Part shown: positions 33,189 through 42,098 of the stretch, piece by piece
Layout: each line of letters starts with the position of its first letter
Numbering within the stretch: the first letter of the stretch is position 1
Origin: Verrucomicrobiota bacterium
GTDB taxonomy: Bacteria > Verrucomicrobiota > Verrucomicrobiia > Verrucomicrobiales > DEV007
Direction: 5' to 3'
Assembly (NCBI GenBank): GCA_024277195.1
Contig: JAJRVS010000027.1
Location: forward strand, 1 to 44,291
DNA length: 44,291 nucleotides
The notes under the pieces: generated by a model
What the model saw: the letters and a program-made list of their open reading frames with translations, nothing else
Database searches by the model: none
What the model was told of the DNA's origin: nothing
Translations under genes and position numbers: made by a program

Positions 33189-34001
33189 ATGCCTTTTCTA
33201 AATACCAACTTTATCCAATGGGCCAGCATCTGCCTGCTACTGGCTTTGCTCGTGCCTGCACTTCAAGCAGCAGATTCCCCCGCAGAGGCTTATCAAAAAG
33301 GTAATGAACTCTACGAAGAGGGCAAATACGATCAATCTGCTCGCTTGTATCAAAAAAGCTTCCAACAGGGACATCTTTCTGAAGAACTTTTTTACAATCT
33401 CGGCAACACCTTTTTCAAACAGGAAAACTATGGAGAGGCCGCTTTATGGTACCGCCGCGCGCTCATTCTCAATCCGCGCATGCCGGAGCCTCGTCAAAAT
33501 TTGCGCACCCTGAAAAACCGGGTCGGTTTACTCGACTTTGAACCCAAGGGAGTCAACCAGTTCATTTCCCACTTCCGTGAAAGCGAACTCACTTCGCTGC
33601 TCACCATTTGCACCTGGCTGGCTGTGCTCAGTCTTGCCACCGCGCTGTTCGTCAAACGTCTGCGTCCTTGGCGCGCCCTGCTTATTACCGCCTGTTGCCT
33701 CTTTATCGGCCTGACCTTTACCGCTATATTAGCACTGCGAACCTATCGCAAACATATCACGGTTGATCATCGTGCCGTGATCACTGCCGCCGACGCTATT
33801 GCACAAACAAGCCCGGTGCCAGATGCCAAAACCGTGATAGAACTGCCCCCTGGCAGCGAAGTGCGCATCGTTACGGATAGCGGTCCCTGGCAATACATCG
33901 ACATCCCGGGTGAATTGCGCGGGTGGGTCAAAACTGAAAACCTTGCCCCACTCTGGCCTCCCACTCCGGCGGACCAAAAGCCACCGGCTCAGAATCCATG
34001 A
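33189..34001 (+). CDS. batE: BatE: TPR and SH3b membrane protein
   Basis: A 270-residue protein. A signal/anchor helix (SICLLLALLVPALQA) is followed by two TPR units (DSPAEAYQKGNELYEEGKYD, EELFYNLGNTFFKQENYGEA, WYRRALILNPRMPEPRQNL). A pair of transmembrane helices lies at about 135-183 (LLTICTWLAVLSLATALFV, LLITACCLFIGLTFTAIL). The C-terminal 65 residues are an SH3b-like domain (VIELPPGSEVRIVTDSGPW, then GWVKTENLAPLWP), which in exported proteins often binds peptides or cell wall. It starts 13 bases after batD and is the last Bat gene; the convergent ceramidase-like gene ends 37 bases later. Confidence 0.87.
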   Translation: MPFLNTNFIQWASICLLLALLVPALQAADSPAEAYQKGNELYEEGKYDQSARLYQKSFQQGHLSEELFYNLGNTFFKQENYGEAALWYRRALILNPRMPEPRQNLRTLKNRVGLLDFEPKGVNQFISHFRESELTSLLTICTWLAVLSLATALFVKRLRPWRALLITACCLFIGLTFTAILALRTYRKHITVDHRAVITAADAIAQTSPVPDAKTVIELPPGSEVRIVTDSGPWQYIDIPGELRGWVKTENLAPLWPPTPADQKPPAQNP

Positions 34002-34038
34002 CTGCGGTCGGTCAACAAGCCAGACAAACCAATTCGGC

Positions 34039-35451
34039 TCATCGCAGCAATGACAGCGTCGCTTCGACGATCTTATCCTCGACGTCCAATGACAGGCGGC
34101 TTGCTTTTGCAAAAGAATCCATCGATTGATCGACCTCATACCCGCCTTCGGAAATCATCTTTTTCGTCGCGATGTAACAAGGGTCGTCATTGGAATAAGC
34201 ATTGACCCACAACGCTCGCCTGCCCGACTCCCGCTTCAAACGCAAAGAGTAACCCGCAACAACTTCGCCCGCCAAAAACACCATCGAAAGATCCTCTCCG
34301 AAGTTCCACACCTGTATAGGATAAGAAAAAGCAGTAGGTGTGACCTCTCCGCGGTCCAAACGGTCCAACATCACCTGAGCAAAATACGCAGCATTCGCCC
34401 CTTGTTTGAGCCGTTGTTGCAACTCATCACGCCCCGGCACATGATCCACCGACAAGTCAATCCGCTTGATCCTGCAATCAGGTTTTGATTTGAGCACCTT
34501 CATCCCTCCCCTCAACAGGCGCTCCACTTCACTCGCTACCGCTTGGCCATGTCGGTTCACCACATCAAATCCAGCTGCCACCCCCCGGGGCTTTGGATTG
34601 GCGTCTCCGCCACAGCCCAAAGCCACCATTGCGATGCAATCAGGATGTTTATCTTCAAGTATTTGCGCTGCAGCCCCGGCCCAATCCCCATGAATTTTAT
34701 TAAATTTCGAGCCATAGGTGGTTCCGTGACAAGCATAACTCAGAAACAGGGATCGCAGCTCCCCCTCAGCACCCAATACTCTCAACACAGGCAAAGCATG
34801 ATCGACTACTCCTTTTTCATTGGGTCGCATCCCTACCCATTTCCCATCTTTCACCATTCTCCGGTTAGTGGCAAAACCCACTGATCCTTCACCCCAGGCA
34901 AGTTGTGAAGGCTGACGATTATCAAGCGCATCCAAAACAAGCTGCTCCAACAAGTCCAACAGGTGATCCGTGTATTGCTTGATCCGGGCTTTTTGTGGGG
35001 CAGGGATATTACTTCCGAAATACGAATCCACCAACATACTGCTCAAGGCCGGGCCGCTATGTGTATGCGTCACGCACACCGCTAGTTGCGAACGTTCCAG
35101 TCCCACCTTTTTTTTCAATCGAGCCGCCAAGGACTCAACCAATACTCCTGGGGCACGGATCAACTCTGCAGTGATCAGTACACTTGGCTTTTGATTATCA
35201 CTGCCTATGACCAGGGCTTTGGCCCAGATTTTACTCGCAACCCCCTGCGATGGCTCACGGCGATTGGCATAGCCCGCCAAACGGATAGCTCCATGCGGAG
35301 TGATATCCACCTTCGCCACCCCCACCGAAAATAAATCTCTCTGTTCCGCTGAAACGCCGCTCACACACAAAAGCACCGCCCCCATTATAATCATGGATAC
35401 AGGAATCAGCTGCGACTTGCAGATCAATGACAAACAATTGGATTTTTTCAT
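34039..35451 (-). CDS. Secreted neutral-ceramidase-like hydrolase
   Basis: A 470-residue secreted enzyme. The signal peptide ends near residue 35 (MIIMGAVLLCVSGVSA-EQ). The N-terminal domain of the neutral/alkaline non-lysosomal ceramidase family is seen: VGVAKVDITPHGAIRLAGYA, VLITAELIRAPG, the zinc motif CVTHTHSGPALS (His129 and His131) and SYACHGTTYGS (a further zinc histidine). Glycines at VALGCGGDANPKPRG are typical. Canonical ceramidases are about 650 residues or more with a C-terminal immunoglobulin-like domain; this one lacks that part, as do many verrucomicrobial and planctomycete relatives whose substrates are untested. Residues 430-470 carry conserved SNDDPCYIATKK. Confidence 0.85.
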   Translation of the reverse strand: MKKSNCLSLICKSQLIPVSMIIMGAVLLCVSGVSAEQRDLFSVGVAKVDITPHGAIRLAGYANRREPSQGVASKIWAKALVIGSDNQKPSVLITAELIRAPGVLVESLAARLKKKVGLERSQLAVCVTHTHSGPALSSMLVDSYFGSNIPAPQKARIKQYTDHLLDLLEQLVLDALDNRQPSQLAWGEGSVGFATNRRMVKDGKWVGMRPNEKGVVDHALPVLRVLGAEGELRSLFLSYACHGTTYGSKFNKIHGDWAGAAAQILEDKHPDCIAMVALGCGGDANPKPRGVAAGFDVVNRHGQAVASEVERLLRGGMKVLKSKPDCRIKRIDLSVDHVPGRDELQQRLKQGANAAYFAQVMLDRLDRGEVTPTAFSYPIQVWNFGEDLSMVFLAGEVVAGYSLRLKRESGRRALWVNAYSNDDPCYIATKKMISEGGYEVDQSMDSFAKASRLSLDVEDKIVEATLSLLR

Positions 35452-35485
35452 ACAGGAACCAAGATCGCCTTATTTCAAAAAACAC

Positions 35486-36157
35486 TCAAGCGTGGTTTTT
35501 AGAACTTTTTGATTTTTTCTTGGATGAACTGATTTTCTTCTTGGATGAACTGCTTTTCTTCTTGGATGATGAGCTGCTCTTCTTTTTAGATGAACTGTTT
35601 TTTTTATGCGAGGATGAACCGGATTTATAAGTCTTCCCGTGTTCATCCTTCAAGGTGAAATCTTTCACCTTGTACCCCCGTCCTTTATACCAATCCAATG
35701 TATGGTATTTTTTGGGATGCCCCCTGCCCACATTCCTGCCTGTCAGCTTGTATTTTTCATCATGGCTTGAGTGTTTTTTGCTCGAAGATGATTTTTTATT
35801 ATAATCGTAATCTCGATCATCATGACGATCATCATGACGATCTCGATAGGCGTAACGGTTATAACCAAAATAGTTCCCTCCACCATAATGATTAGAATAC
35901 CTCGTCCCACCTCTATATCCAGAGCCGTATCCAGGAGAATGACCCGAACCATATCTTCGTCCACCATCATACCATGGCTCAGCCGAATGATGGGATCCCT
36001 GCCCGATATCACCTCCCCCATATCCGTAACCCGCCATTCCGTAAGGGGCACAAGACGGTAAAAAAAACAACGCACTTACCGCAACGCAGGCTCCCAGTAA
36101 CCCTACGCTATTTATCCCCCTATTTGGATTTCCTTTGTTTCGTAATTTTGGCATCAT
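35486..36157 (-). CDS. Gly/Tyr-rich lipoprotein with Ser/Lys repeat tail
   Basis: A 223-residue protein, with the ATG pair at 36157/36154 preferred to the TTG at 36190. A lipobox (VAVSALFFLPSC-AP) makes it an envelope lipoprotein. Residues 35-110 are Gly/Tyr/Arg/His-rich (YGMAGYGYGGGDIGQG, then NHYGGGNYFGYNRYAYRDRH). A small possibly folded core follows (KYKLTGRNVGRGHPKKY, then WYKGRGYKVKDFTLKDEHG). The last 45 residues are runs of Ser and Lys (SSSKKK units), encoded by a minisatellite. The very basic tail might bind nucleic acid, wall polymers or LPS; no family is recognised. It is divergent from the gene at 36304. Confidence 0.72.
   Translation of the reverse strand: MMPKLRNKGNPNRGINSVGLLGACVAVSALFFLPSCAPYGMAGYGYGGGDIGQGSHHSAEPWYDGGRRYGSGHSPGYGSGYRGGTRYSNHYGGGNYFGYNRYAYRDRHDDRHDDRDYDYNKKSSSSKKHSSHDEKYKLTGRNVGRGHPKKYHTLDWYKGRGYKVKDFTLKDEHGKTYKSGSSSHKKNSSSKKKSSSSSKKKSSSSKKKISSSKKKSKSSKNHA
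35513..35597. repeat. Minisatellite of about 21 bp encoding SSSKKK units
   Basis: The unit TTCTTGGATGAACTG, flanked by T/C-rich triplets, occurs four to five times with single-base changes and one 3-base insertion. It encodes the Ser/Lys tail of the lipoprotein, in frame, so unit gain or loss would change tail length without breaking the gene. Confidence 0.75.
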
Positions 36158-36303
36158 TACTATAGACGGGATAAAATCTCTCTTATTCAATTTTAAAATT
36201 CACCCCAGCCCTACTTTCTCCATAAAAAATAGCCCCATTATCCCTCCTTGCATTCACCCTGCATATCTGATACCCCTCATCACGGATAATCCCCCCACCT
36301 AAT

Positions 36304-37467
36304 ATGAAAACTTTCAGCCTATTTCGCCACTGCGCCCATATCACACTCTCTCTCGCTTTTATTTTCACCACTATTTCCCTGCACGCCGCTGACTCCGCCT
36401 CACGCTTCTTAAAAGACGCGCAAAAAGGAGATCTCGACCTTAGCTCCATTGGGCGTTTGGCCTTTGGCCCGGACGGACTGCTACTGTTATCCGACCCGCG
36501 GTCTGCTTCCATCCTTGCCATTGATACAGGAGACACCGGCCCTTTGGTCAAACTGGAGAAAAAAATCAAAAACATTGATTCCGTCCTCGCCAAAGAACTC
36601 AAAGTCGAAACCGATGCCCTCAGCATCATCGACATGGCTGTCAATCCCGCCAGCGGGCGTATTTATTTCAGCCTGAATGTCAAACCTGGCAACCAGGCCA
36701 TTCTCATCGCCGTCGATGGCAAAGGAGAGATCCATCGCCCTGAACTGACAAAGATGGAATACGTCCGCATGACCCTGCCCGTAGGAGACAAAGGCAAGTT
36801 GCGCAATGTCACCGATCTGGCTTGGGCAGATTCCAGCGTGGTGGTTGCCGGGCAGTCCAATGAAGAATTTGCCAATAAAATCTACCAAATCCCCGTCCCT
36901 CTCGAAAATGGGGTCAACGCCCGGTATTTTTCAGCCGAAACTTACCACGTTTCCCACAAGCGCTGGGAAACCAAAGCCCCAATCCAATCTTTCATTCCCT
37001 ACGAAGAAAATGGAAAGTTCTATATTGTCGGCGCTTTTGCCTGCACCCCGATTGCAAAATTTCCGCTCAGTGGAATCGAATCCGGGGACAAAATCAAAGG
37101 CATCAGCATTGTTGAATTAGGTGGTGGCAATCGTCCACGCGATATGTTCACTTACAAAAAAGATGGTAAAGAATGGCTAGTCACCAATACCAAACGTTTC
37201 CATAAAAAATTCGGCCCTAGTCTTTACTGGGGAGCCCGGGTGGACATGAAATATCTGTCTGCTGACAAAGCGGAAGACACCAACGAAAACGCGCCGCGCC
37301 GCAATGTGAAGAAAACCAGCGGCCCGGACGCCAAAGGCATCGAAGTCATCGATGAACTTTACGGAGCAGTCCTGGTCAGCCAATTGGAAAACGAGCAGGT
37401 CATCGTCTTACGCGAAATCGAAGAAAACAGCACGAACCATAACCTCGAACCTGTCACTCTTCCCTGA
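36304..37467 (+). CDS. Secreted propeller-like protein of unknown function
   Basis: A 387-residue protein with a signal peptide (CAHITLSLAFIFTTISLHA-AD). The start of the mature part looks like a beta-propeller blade: IGRLAFGPDGLLLLSDPRSA, then ILAIDTGDTG; further blades are IIDMAVNPASGRIYFSLNVK and VTDLAWADSSVVVAGQSNEE. A single short C-terminal region KGIEVIDELYGAVLVSQLEN ends the fold. No catalytic motif or heme motif is seen. The downstream Ig-like lipoprotein begins 67 bases later on the same strand, so they probably form a pair. The divergent gene is the Ser/Lys lipoprotein. Confidence 0.7.
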   Translation: MKTFSLFRHCAHITLSLAFIFTTISLHAADSASRFLKDAQKGDLDLSSIGRLAFGPDGLLLLSDPRSASILAIDTGDTGPLVKLEKKIKNIDSVLAKELKVETDALSIIDMAVNPASGRIYFSLNVKPGNQAILIAVDGKGEIHRPELTKMEYVRMTLPVGDKGKLRNVTDLAWADSSVVVAGQSNEEFANKIYQIPVPLENGVNARYFSAETYHVSHKRWETKAPIQSFIPYEENGKFYIVGAFACTPIAKFPLSGIESGDKIKGISIVELGGGNRPRDMFTYKKDGKEWLVTNTKRFHKKFGPSLYWGARVDMKYLSADKAEDTNENAPRRNVKKTSGPDAKGIEVIDELYGAVLVSQLENEQVIVLREIEENSTNHNLEPVTLP

Positions 37468-37534
37468 GCTCCGCTCACGCCCATTCCTTCGCTCTTTAGC
37501 TACACTCCACACCAATGCCCACACGAGTCACCCC

Positions 37535-38377
37535 ATGATTTCACACGGCGTACACTCCACCGCATTAGTCGCTGTTTGCCTACTGTTGCTAAGCGCTTGC
37601 GAAGAAAGCCACAAGCCCATTCGACCAAATAGCCCTTCCGAGCAAAAACAAACGACTGCAGCTGATAACATCCGCATCCATCCGTCTGTTGATGTATTGC
37701 CCGCCAATCATCTGAAATTCTACATTGAATTCCCCGCCGCCATGGCCAGGGGTGATATCTTCCAGTATTTTTCTTTAATTGAGAACGAGTCGGGAGATGC
37801 CGTGCCTGACCCCTTCCGCGAAATAGAGCTGTGGGACGAAAGCGCACGCCAGCTCACTCTCTGGTTCCATCCCGGCCGTCAGAAACCCGGCGTGAATCTG
37901 AATATCGACATCGGCCCGATTCTGGAAGAAGGAAAAAACTACACCCTGATTCTTTCAGGAAAATGGCAAAGAGAAACTGGTCAAATTATTGGCAAAGATG
38001 TAAAAAAATCATTCCGCGCCGGTCCAGTGGACAACACCCAACCTGATCCTCAAAAATGGCAATACTCCATTCCGGCGGCAGGCAGCAGCACTGCTTTGAG
38101 TATCACTTTCCCCGCCCCGCTCGACTACGCCCTCATCCCTCGCACCATCCAAATCAGCTCCAACCATAATTCAAAAATTGGATCATCCCACGACGGACAA
38201 TCCATCCAATTCATTCCCGCCTCTCCTTGGAAAGCAGGGCAAATCAAAATAACCATCTCCCCGATCCTCGAAGACCTCGCCGGCAACAGCATCGCCCGCC
38301 CCTTCAACCTCGACCTGCAAACAACTCCCGAACTCCCAAAACCCTCCAAAACCATGCGCAGCTTCACGATCAAATAA
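37535..38377 (+). CDS. Lipoprotein with Ig-like (Big_5-type) domains
   Basis: The frame begins inside the upstream gene at 37352, but the ATG at 37535 starts a lipoprotein signal (STALVAVCLLLLSAC-EE), giving 280 residues. The mature chain contains two beta-rich domains with the PVDVxPxxHxxxxxxxFxxAM-like pattern of SbsA/Big_5 Ig-like proteins: VLPANHLKFYIEFPAAMARG, then LNIDIGPILEEGKNYTLILS, and IKITISPILEDLAGNSIARP. The repeated GPILEEG/SPILEDL motif marks the two units. It is probably anchored in the outer or inner membrane and acts with the product of the preceding gene. No enzymatic motif is seen. Confidence 0.75.
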   Translation: MISHGVHSTALVAVCLLLLSACEESHKPIRPNSPSEQKQTTAADNIRIHPSVDVLPANHLKFYIEFPAAMARGDIFQYFSLIENESGDAVPDPFREIELWDESARQLTLWFHPGRQKPGVNLNIDIGPILEEGKNYTLILSGKWQRETGQIIGKDVKKSFRAGPVDNTQPDPQKWQYSIPAAGSSTALSITFPAPLDYALIPRTIQISSNHNSKIGSSHDGQSIQFIPASPWKAGQIKITISPILEDLAGNSIARPFNLDLQTTPELPKPSKTMRSFTIK

Positions 38378-38409
38378 ATGATCCATCAAAATGACCGAAT
38401 GCTAAATTG

Positions 38410-38991
38410 CTAGTCTCCCACTCCGGTAAACTCCTCATCAGGAATCAAACCCAGCCCCATCAGCACGCTGTCGTGAGCTCCTCCTTTCATGTCCAATACA
38501 TAGTTCTCTATCCGGCACAGCTCATCAAAACCCGCATCTCGAAAGGCCTCTATCAATTCTGCAGGCGCGCCCATCAATTCCGACTCCAAGCGCATCAACC
38601 CCGCATGCTGGCCCAGGCCGACCAGACTGCGAACCAAAAGACGCATCAGTCCATGCCCACTGTATTCAGATTTCACCATCATATTTACAGAACCAATATG
38701 ACGCTTCCAGCCCCCCTGGCGTTGATGCAATATGCCCAAAGCCACTATTTTTTTGCCCTCTAGTGCCAACAACGGCAAGTTACAGTCATAATCAACACTG
38801 CGGCACCAGTCCATGAATATGTCCGAACTCGAACACGGCCCCTTGATAAAAAGCCGCTCTTCCGGCTGCAGCGCCAGCATGAAATCACATAACGCTTTTT
38901 CATCGTCCTCTCGCAAAGGACGCACCGTATACATCAACTCATCCGGCAGCTCAACTTGCTGCGGATACTCCTCCAACGCAAAATCCAACAT
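38410..38991 (-). CDS. GNAT family N-acetyltransferase
   Basis: A 193-residue GNAT-like protein. YTVRPLREDDEKALCDFMLA opens the fold, KKIVALGILHQR is the strand 4 region, and MMVKSEYSGHGLMRLLVRSL carries the acetyl-CoA loop (SGHGL, in place of the common Q/RxxGxG/A). A further C-terminal helix and strand (AFRDAGFDELCRIENYVLD) match the family. A C-terminal acidic segment (GLIPDEEF) is added. The acceptor is not predictable. Convergent with the Ig-like lipoprotein gene (32 bases between stops). The 112 bases upstream hold only the weak hairpin CTAGT/ACTAG. Confidence 0.83.
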   Translation of the reverse strand: MLDFALEEYPQQVELPDELMYTVRPLREDDEKALCDFMLALQPEERLFIKGPCSSSDIFMDWCRSVDYDCNLPLLALEGKKIVALGILHQRQGGWKRHIGSVNMMVKSEYSGHGLMRLLVRSLVGLGQHAGLMRLESELMGAPAELIEAFRDAGFDELCRIENYVLDMKGGAHDSVLMGLGLIPDEEFTGVGD

Positions 38992-39103
38992 AATCCCTCC
39001 TCCTTTCTAGTTTTGAGACTAGTCAAAAAGTCGGGGCAATAGCAAGATAAAAATTATCAAATATGAGAATTTTGCCAAATCCGAGAGCGGGCGGTCGGTA
39101 AAA

Positions 39104-39283
39104 TCAGAGTGACAAACGGCGAATCACCTTGCTCTGAGCCTCCTGGATCCCCAATCGACTGCTACCTGGAGTAGGCTGCGGCGTGATCCCCTGTGAAGTG
39201 CCCGAATCCGCATCCGATGCGCAACTCATCAAAAAAACAGCTCCAAATACAGCCAAACTCAATCGCAAAATACCCTTTTTCAT
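39104..39283 (-). CDS. Small lipoprotein, 59 residues (family shared with 26236-26415)
   Basis: Translated directly from the minus strand: ATG at 39283, TGA at 39104-39106. MKKGILRLSLAVFGAVFLMS precedes the lipid cysteine, then a Ser/Thr/Pro-rich linker (QGITPQPTPGSS) and the C-terminus RLGIQEAQSKVIRRLSL. GTGGGGTC just upstream of the ATG can serve as a ribosome site. It has the same length as the lipoprotein at 26236-26415 and the same ending pattern, [IM]-Q-[DE]-A-[NQ]-S-K-x-[LI]-R. The function is unknown. Confidence 0.7.
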   Translation of the reverse strand: MKKGILRLSLAVFGAVFLMSCASDADSGTSQGITPQPTPGSSRLGIQEAQSKVIRRLSL

Positions 39284-39415
39284 GACCCCACTTTTATCAC
39301 AAGCTTAGGCCGAGGAAAAGCCTTTTTATCAACGCCTGATTTTATTCAACAAAACCCGCCCTCGTCTTGTCATAAATAGTAGCCAAATGGCTGTTGCTGT
39401 TCACCTGTTGTCAAA

Positions 39416-42098
39416 ATGAAGCCCCCCCCCCCTGCATCCTCGCCCAAATCCAACGGCTCTACTCGCCGTTCTACTTGCCTGTATTCTGCCCTCAGCGAAG
39501 TCCGCGGAAAGCCAGGCACCCGCAGGCAAAATCACCTACGAGCAGCACATCCGCCCGATTCTCAAAGCCAATTGCTTCCATTGCCACGGAGAGGGCGATA
39601 AGCTTAAGGGCGAGCTCGATCTGCGCTTGCGACGTTTCATCGTCAAAGGTGGCGAAAACGGCGCAGCCATCGTGCCCGGTGATCTCACAAAAAGCTTACT
39701 GCACCAGCAGCTTATCAAAGGCGAAATGCCACCCGAGGACAAACACCTCAAAGCCGAAGAAATTGCCCTGATCGGCCAATGGATCGCAGCCGGCGCCCCC
39801 ACCCTGCGTGACGAACCGGAGAACCTCTCAGGCTTTACCATCACCGAAGAGGAACGCAACTTCTGGTCTCTGCGCCCGGTCAAATCACCACCACTTCCAA
39901 AAATCAAACACCGCGAACAGGTCAAGACCGCCATCGACACCTTCCTGCTGGCCAAGCTCGAAAAATCCGGTCACAACTTTAATCCCACTGCTGATAAAAC
40001 CACTCTGATCCGCCGCCTCTCCTACGACCTCACCGGACTCCCTCCTTCCCCTGTAGAGATCACCACCTTTCTCTCCGACCAACAGCCTGGCGCTTACGAA
40101 CGCCTGGTCGATCGTTTACTCGCATCGGAACATTTTGGCGAACGCTGGGCGCGCCACTGGTTGGACGTCGCCGGCTACAGCGATTCGGAAGGTTACACCG
40201 CCCGTGACACCGTGCGCAACTGGTCGTGGAAATACCGCGACTACATCGTGCAAGCCTTCAACCACAACCTGCCCTTCGATCAATTCATCCGTGAACAACT
40301 CGCTGGAGACGAAATGGTCAAAAGCCCGTATAAAAATCTCAGCCCTGAACAACAATCCAAACTCGCCGCCACGGGTTTTCTGCGCATGGCACCCGACGGC
40401 ACCGGCTCCGGCCCGGACGATCAGAAAATCGCCCGCAACCAAGTCGTGGCCGACACCATCCAAATTGTCTCCACCTCGCTGCTCGGCACCACCATGATGT
40501 GCGCTCAATGCCACAATCATCGTTATGACCCGATCCCGCAAAGCGACTATTACAGCATGCGAGCCGTGTTCGAACCCGCCTTCGACTTGGTGCACTGGAA
40601 AAACCCCGCTAGCCGCCGCGTCTCCCTTTACACCGACCAAAACAAAGCCGACGCCGCCAAGGTCGAAAAAAAAGCCAAAGTGATGAATGACGCACGGCTC
40701 AAATTGGAGACAAAATATGTCAACGAAGTCGTAGAAATCGAAATCGCCAAGTTGCCCAAAGAAATACAAAACCCGATTCGAATCGCGCGTAATACCGAAG
40801 AAAAAAAGCGCAACGAAGCTCAGCAACTACTGCTCAAAGATAACCCACGAATCAAAAAAGCCTCGGGTGGGTCCCTCTATCTTTATAATCGCAAAGCCTC
40901 TGACGAAATCAAAAAACTCGCCGCCGACATCAAAGCTGTGCGCGATACCAAACCTCCGCTCAATTACATCCGTGCGATGTGGGAAAAACCTGGCGCCAAA
41001 CCTCCCCTCACCCACCTTTTTAATCGTGGTGATCACCAACAACCCAAAGAAACCGTTCCCCCTGCCGGCCTCACCGTGCTCGGCGAATGGGGCGCCGGAG
41101 CTATCCCCGACAACAACCCCGACCTAGCCAGCACCGGACGCCGACTCGCTTACGCAGAGAAACTCACCAACGGCAAACACCCGCTCGTTTCGCGAGTGCT
41201 AATCAACCGTTTCTGGTCACACCTTTTTGGGCAGGGTATCGTCACCACTCTCGGTGACTTTGGCACTCTGGGCACCCTCCCCACCCACCCTGAACTGCTC
41301 GATTGGATGGCTGCCGACTTCAGCAGCCACGGCTGGGACTTCAAACGCAGCCTCAAACAAATGCTGATGTCAGCCGCCTACCGGCAAAGCTCGGATCGCA
41401 AGGCCGATCTCAATCAAATAGATCCACAAAACCATCTGATCGGTCGCATGAGCGTGCGCCGCCTCGATGCCGAATCCATCCGTGACTCGGTGCTGGTGAT
41501 GAGTGAAAAATTCAATCCCAAGCTCTATGGTCCACCCGTCCCGGTAATGGAGGACGAAGTCGGCCAGATCGTCGTCGGCAAAGAAAATAAAGACGGCGAA
41601 GGCAAACCCGGTGAAACCCTGGGGCTGGACAACCAGGAATTCCGCCGCAGCCTCTACATCCAGGCTCGCCGTAGTCGCCCGCTCGCCGTATTGCAATCCT
41701 TCGACCGGCCTGACATGGTCGAAACCAACTGCACCGAACGCAACTCCTCCACCGTCGCACCCCAGGCACTGATGCTGATGAACAGCCAATTCATCACCGA
41801 CTTCTCGATCCACATGGCCAAACGCCTGCAGCGCGAACACCCTGCAGACCTCGACGCCCAGATCAAATTCGCCTGGAACTTGATCTACGGTCGCCCCGCC
41901 TCCACGGCCGAAGCCTCCGACGCGCTTTCTTTCATCGAAAACGAACAGCGGATTTTGCCTGCGGCCGCCGCTGTAGCCAAATCTGCCAAACCGGCCAAAG
42001 GCAAAACCGCTACACCAACCCCCGATCTCGCCACCCTCTCCCTCGCCACCTTTTGCCAGGCTCTGCTTAGTTCCAACGAGTTCCTCTACCTGAACTGA
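39416..42098 (+). CDS. Secreted cytochrome-c type DUF1549/DUF1553 protein, start out of frame at a poly-C tract
   Basis: The body is the Planctomycete/Verrucomicrobia PSD1-type protein: PILKANCFHCHGEG (CxxCH heme motif), GENGAAIVPGDL and GEMPPEDKHLKAEEIALIGQWI (cytochrome c domain), DUF1549 from about AIDTFLLAKLEKSGH to MMCAQCHNHRYDPIPQ (second CxxCH-like site), and DUF1553 to the end (RVLINRFWSHLFGQGIVTTL, RRSLYIQARRSRPLAVLQSFD). The frame has no ATG, GTG or TTG between an in-frame stop at 39417 and the TTG at 39627. ATG AAG at 39416 is followed by 11 C and lies in another frame; removing one C would join it to a signal peptide ending SAKSAES. About 893 residues would result. DUF1501 follows 47 bases later, its usual partner. 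Confidence 0.88.
39422..39432 (+). repeat. Eleven-base poly-C tract in the signal-peptide codons
   Basis: Eleven C residues follow ATGAAG. With 10 C (or 13), the ATG reads into MKPPPLHPRPNPTALLAV, a signal peptide continuous with the heme domain; with 11, it leads into a short unrelated frame that stops at 39601. Slipped-strand mispairing or a sequencing miscount are both possible. Confidence 0.8.
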
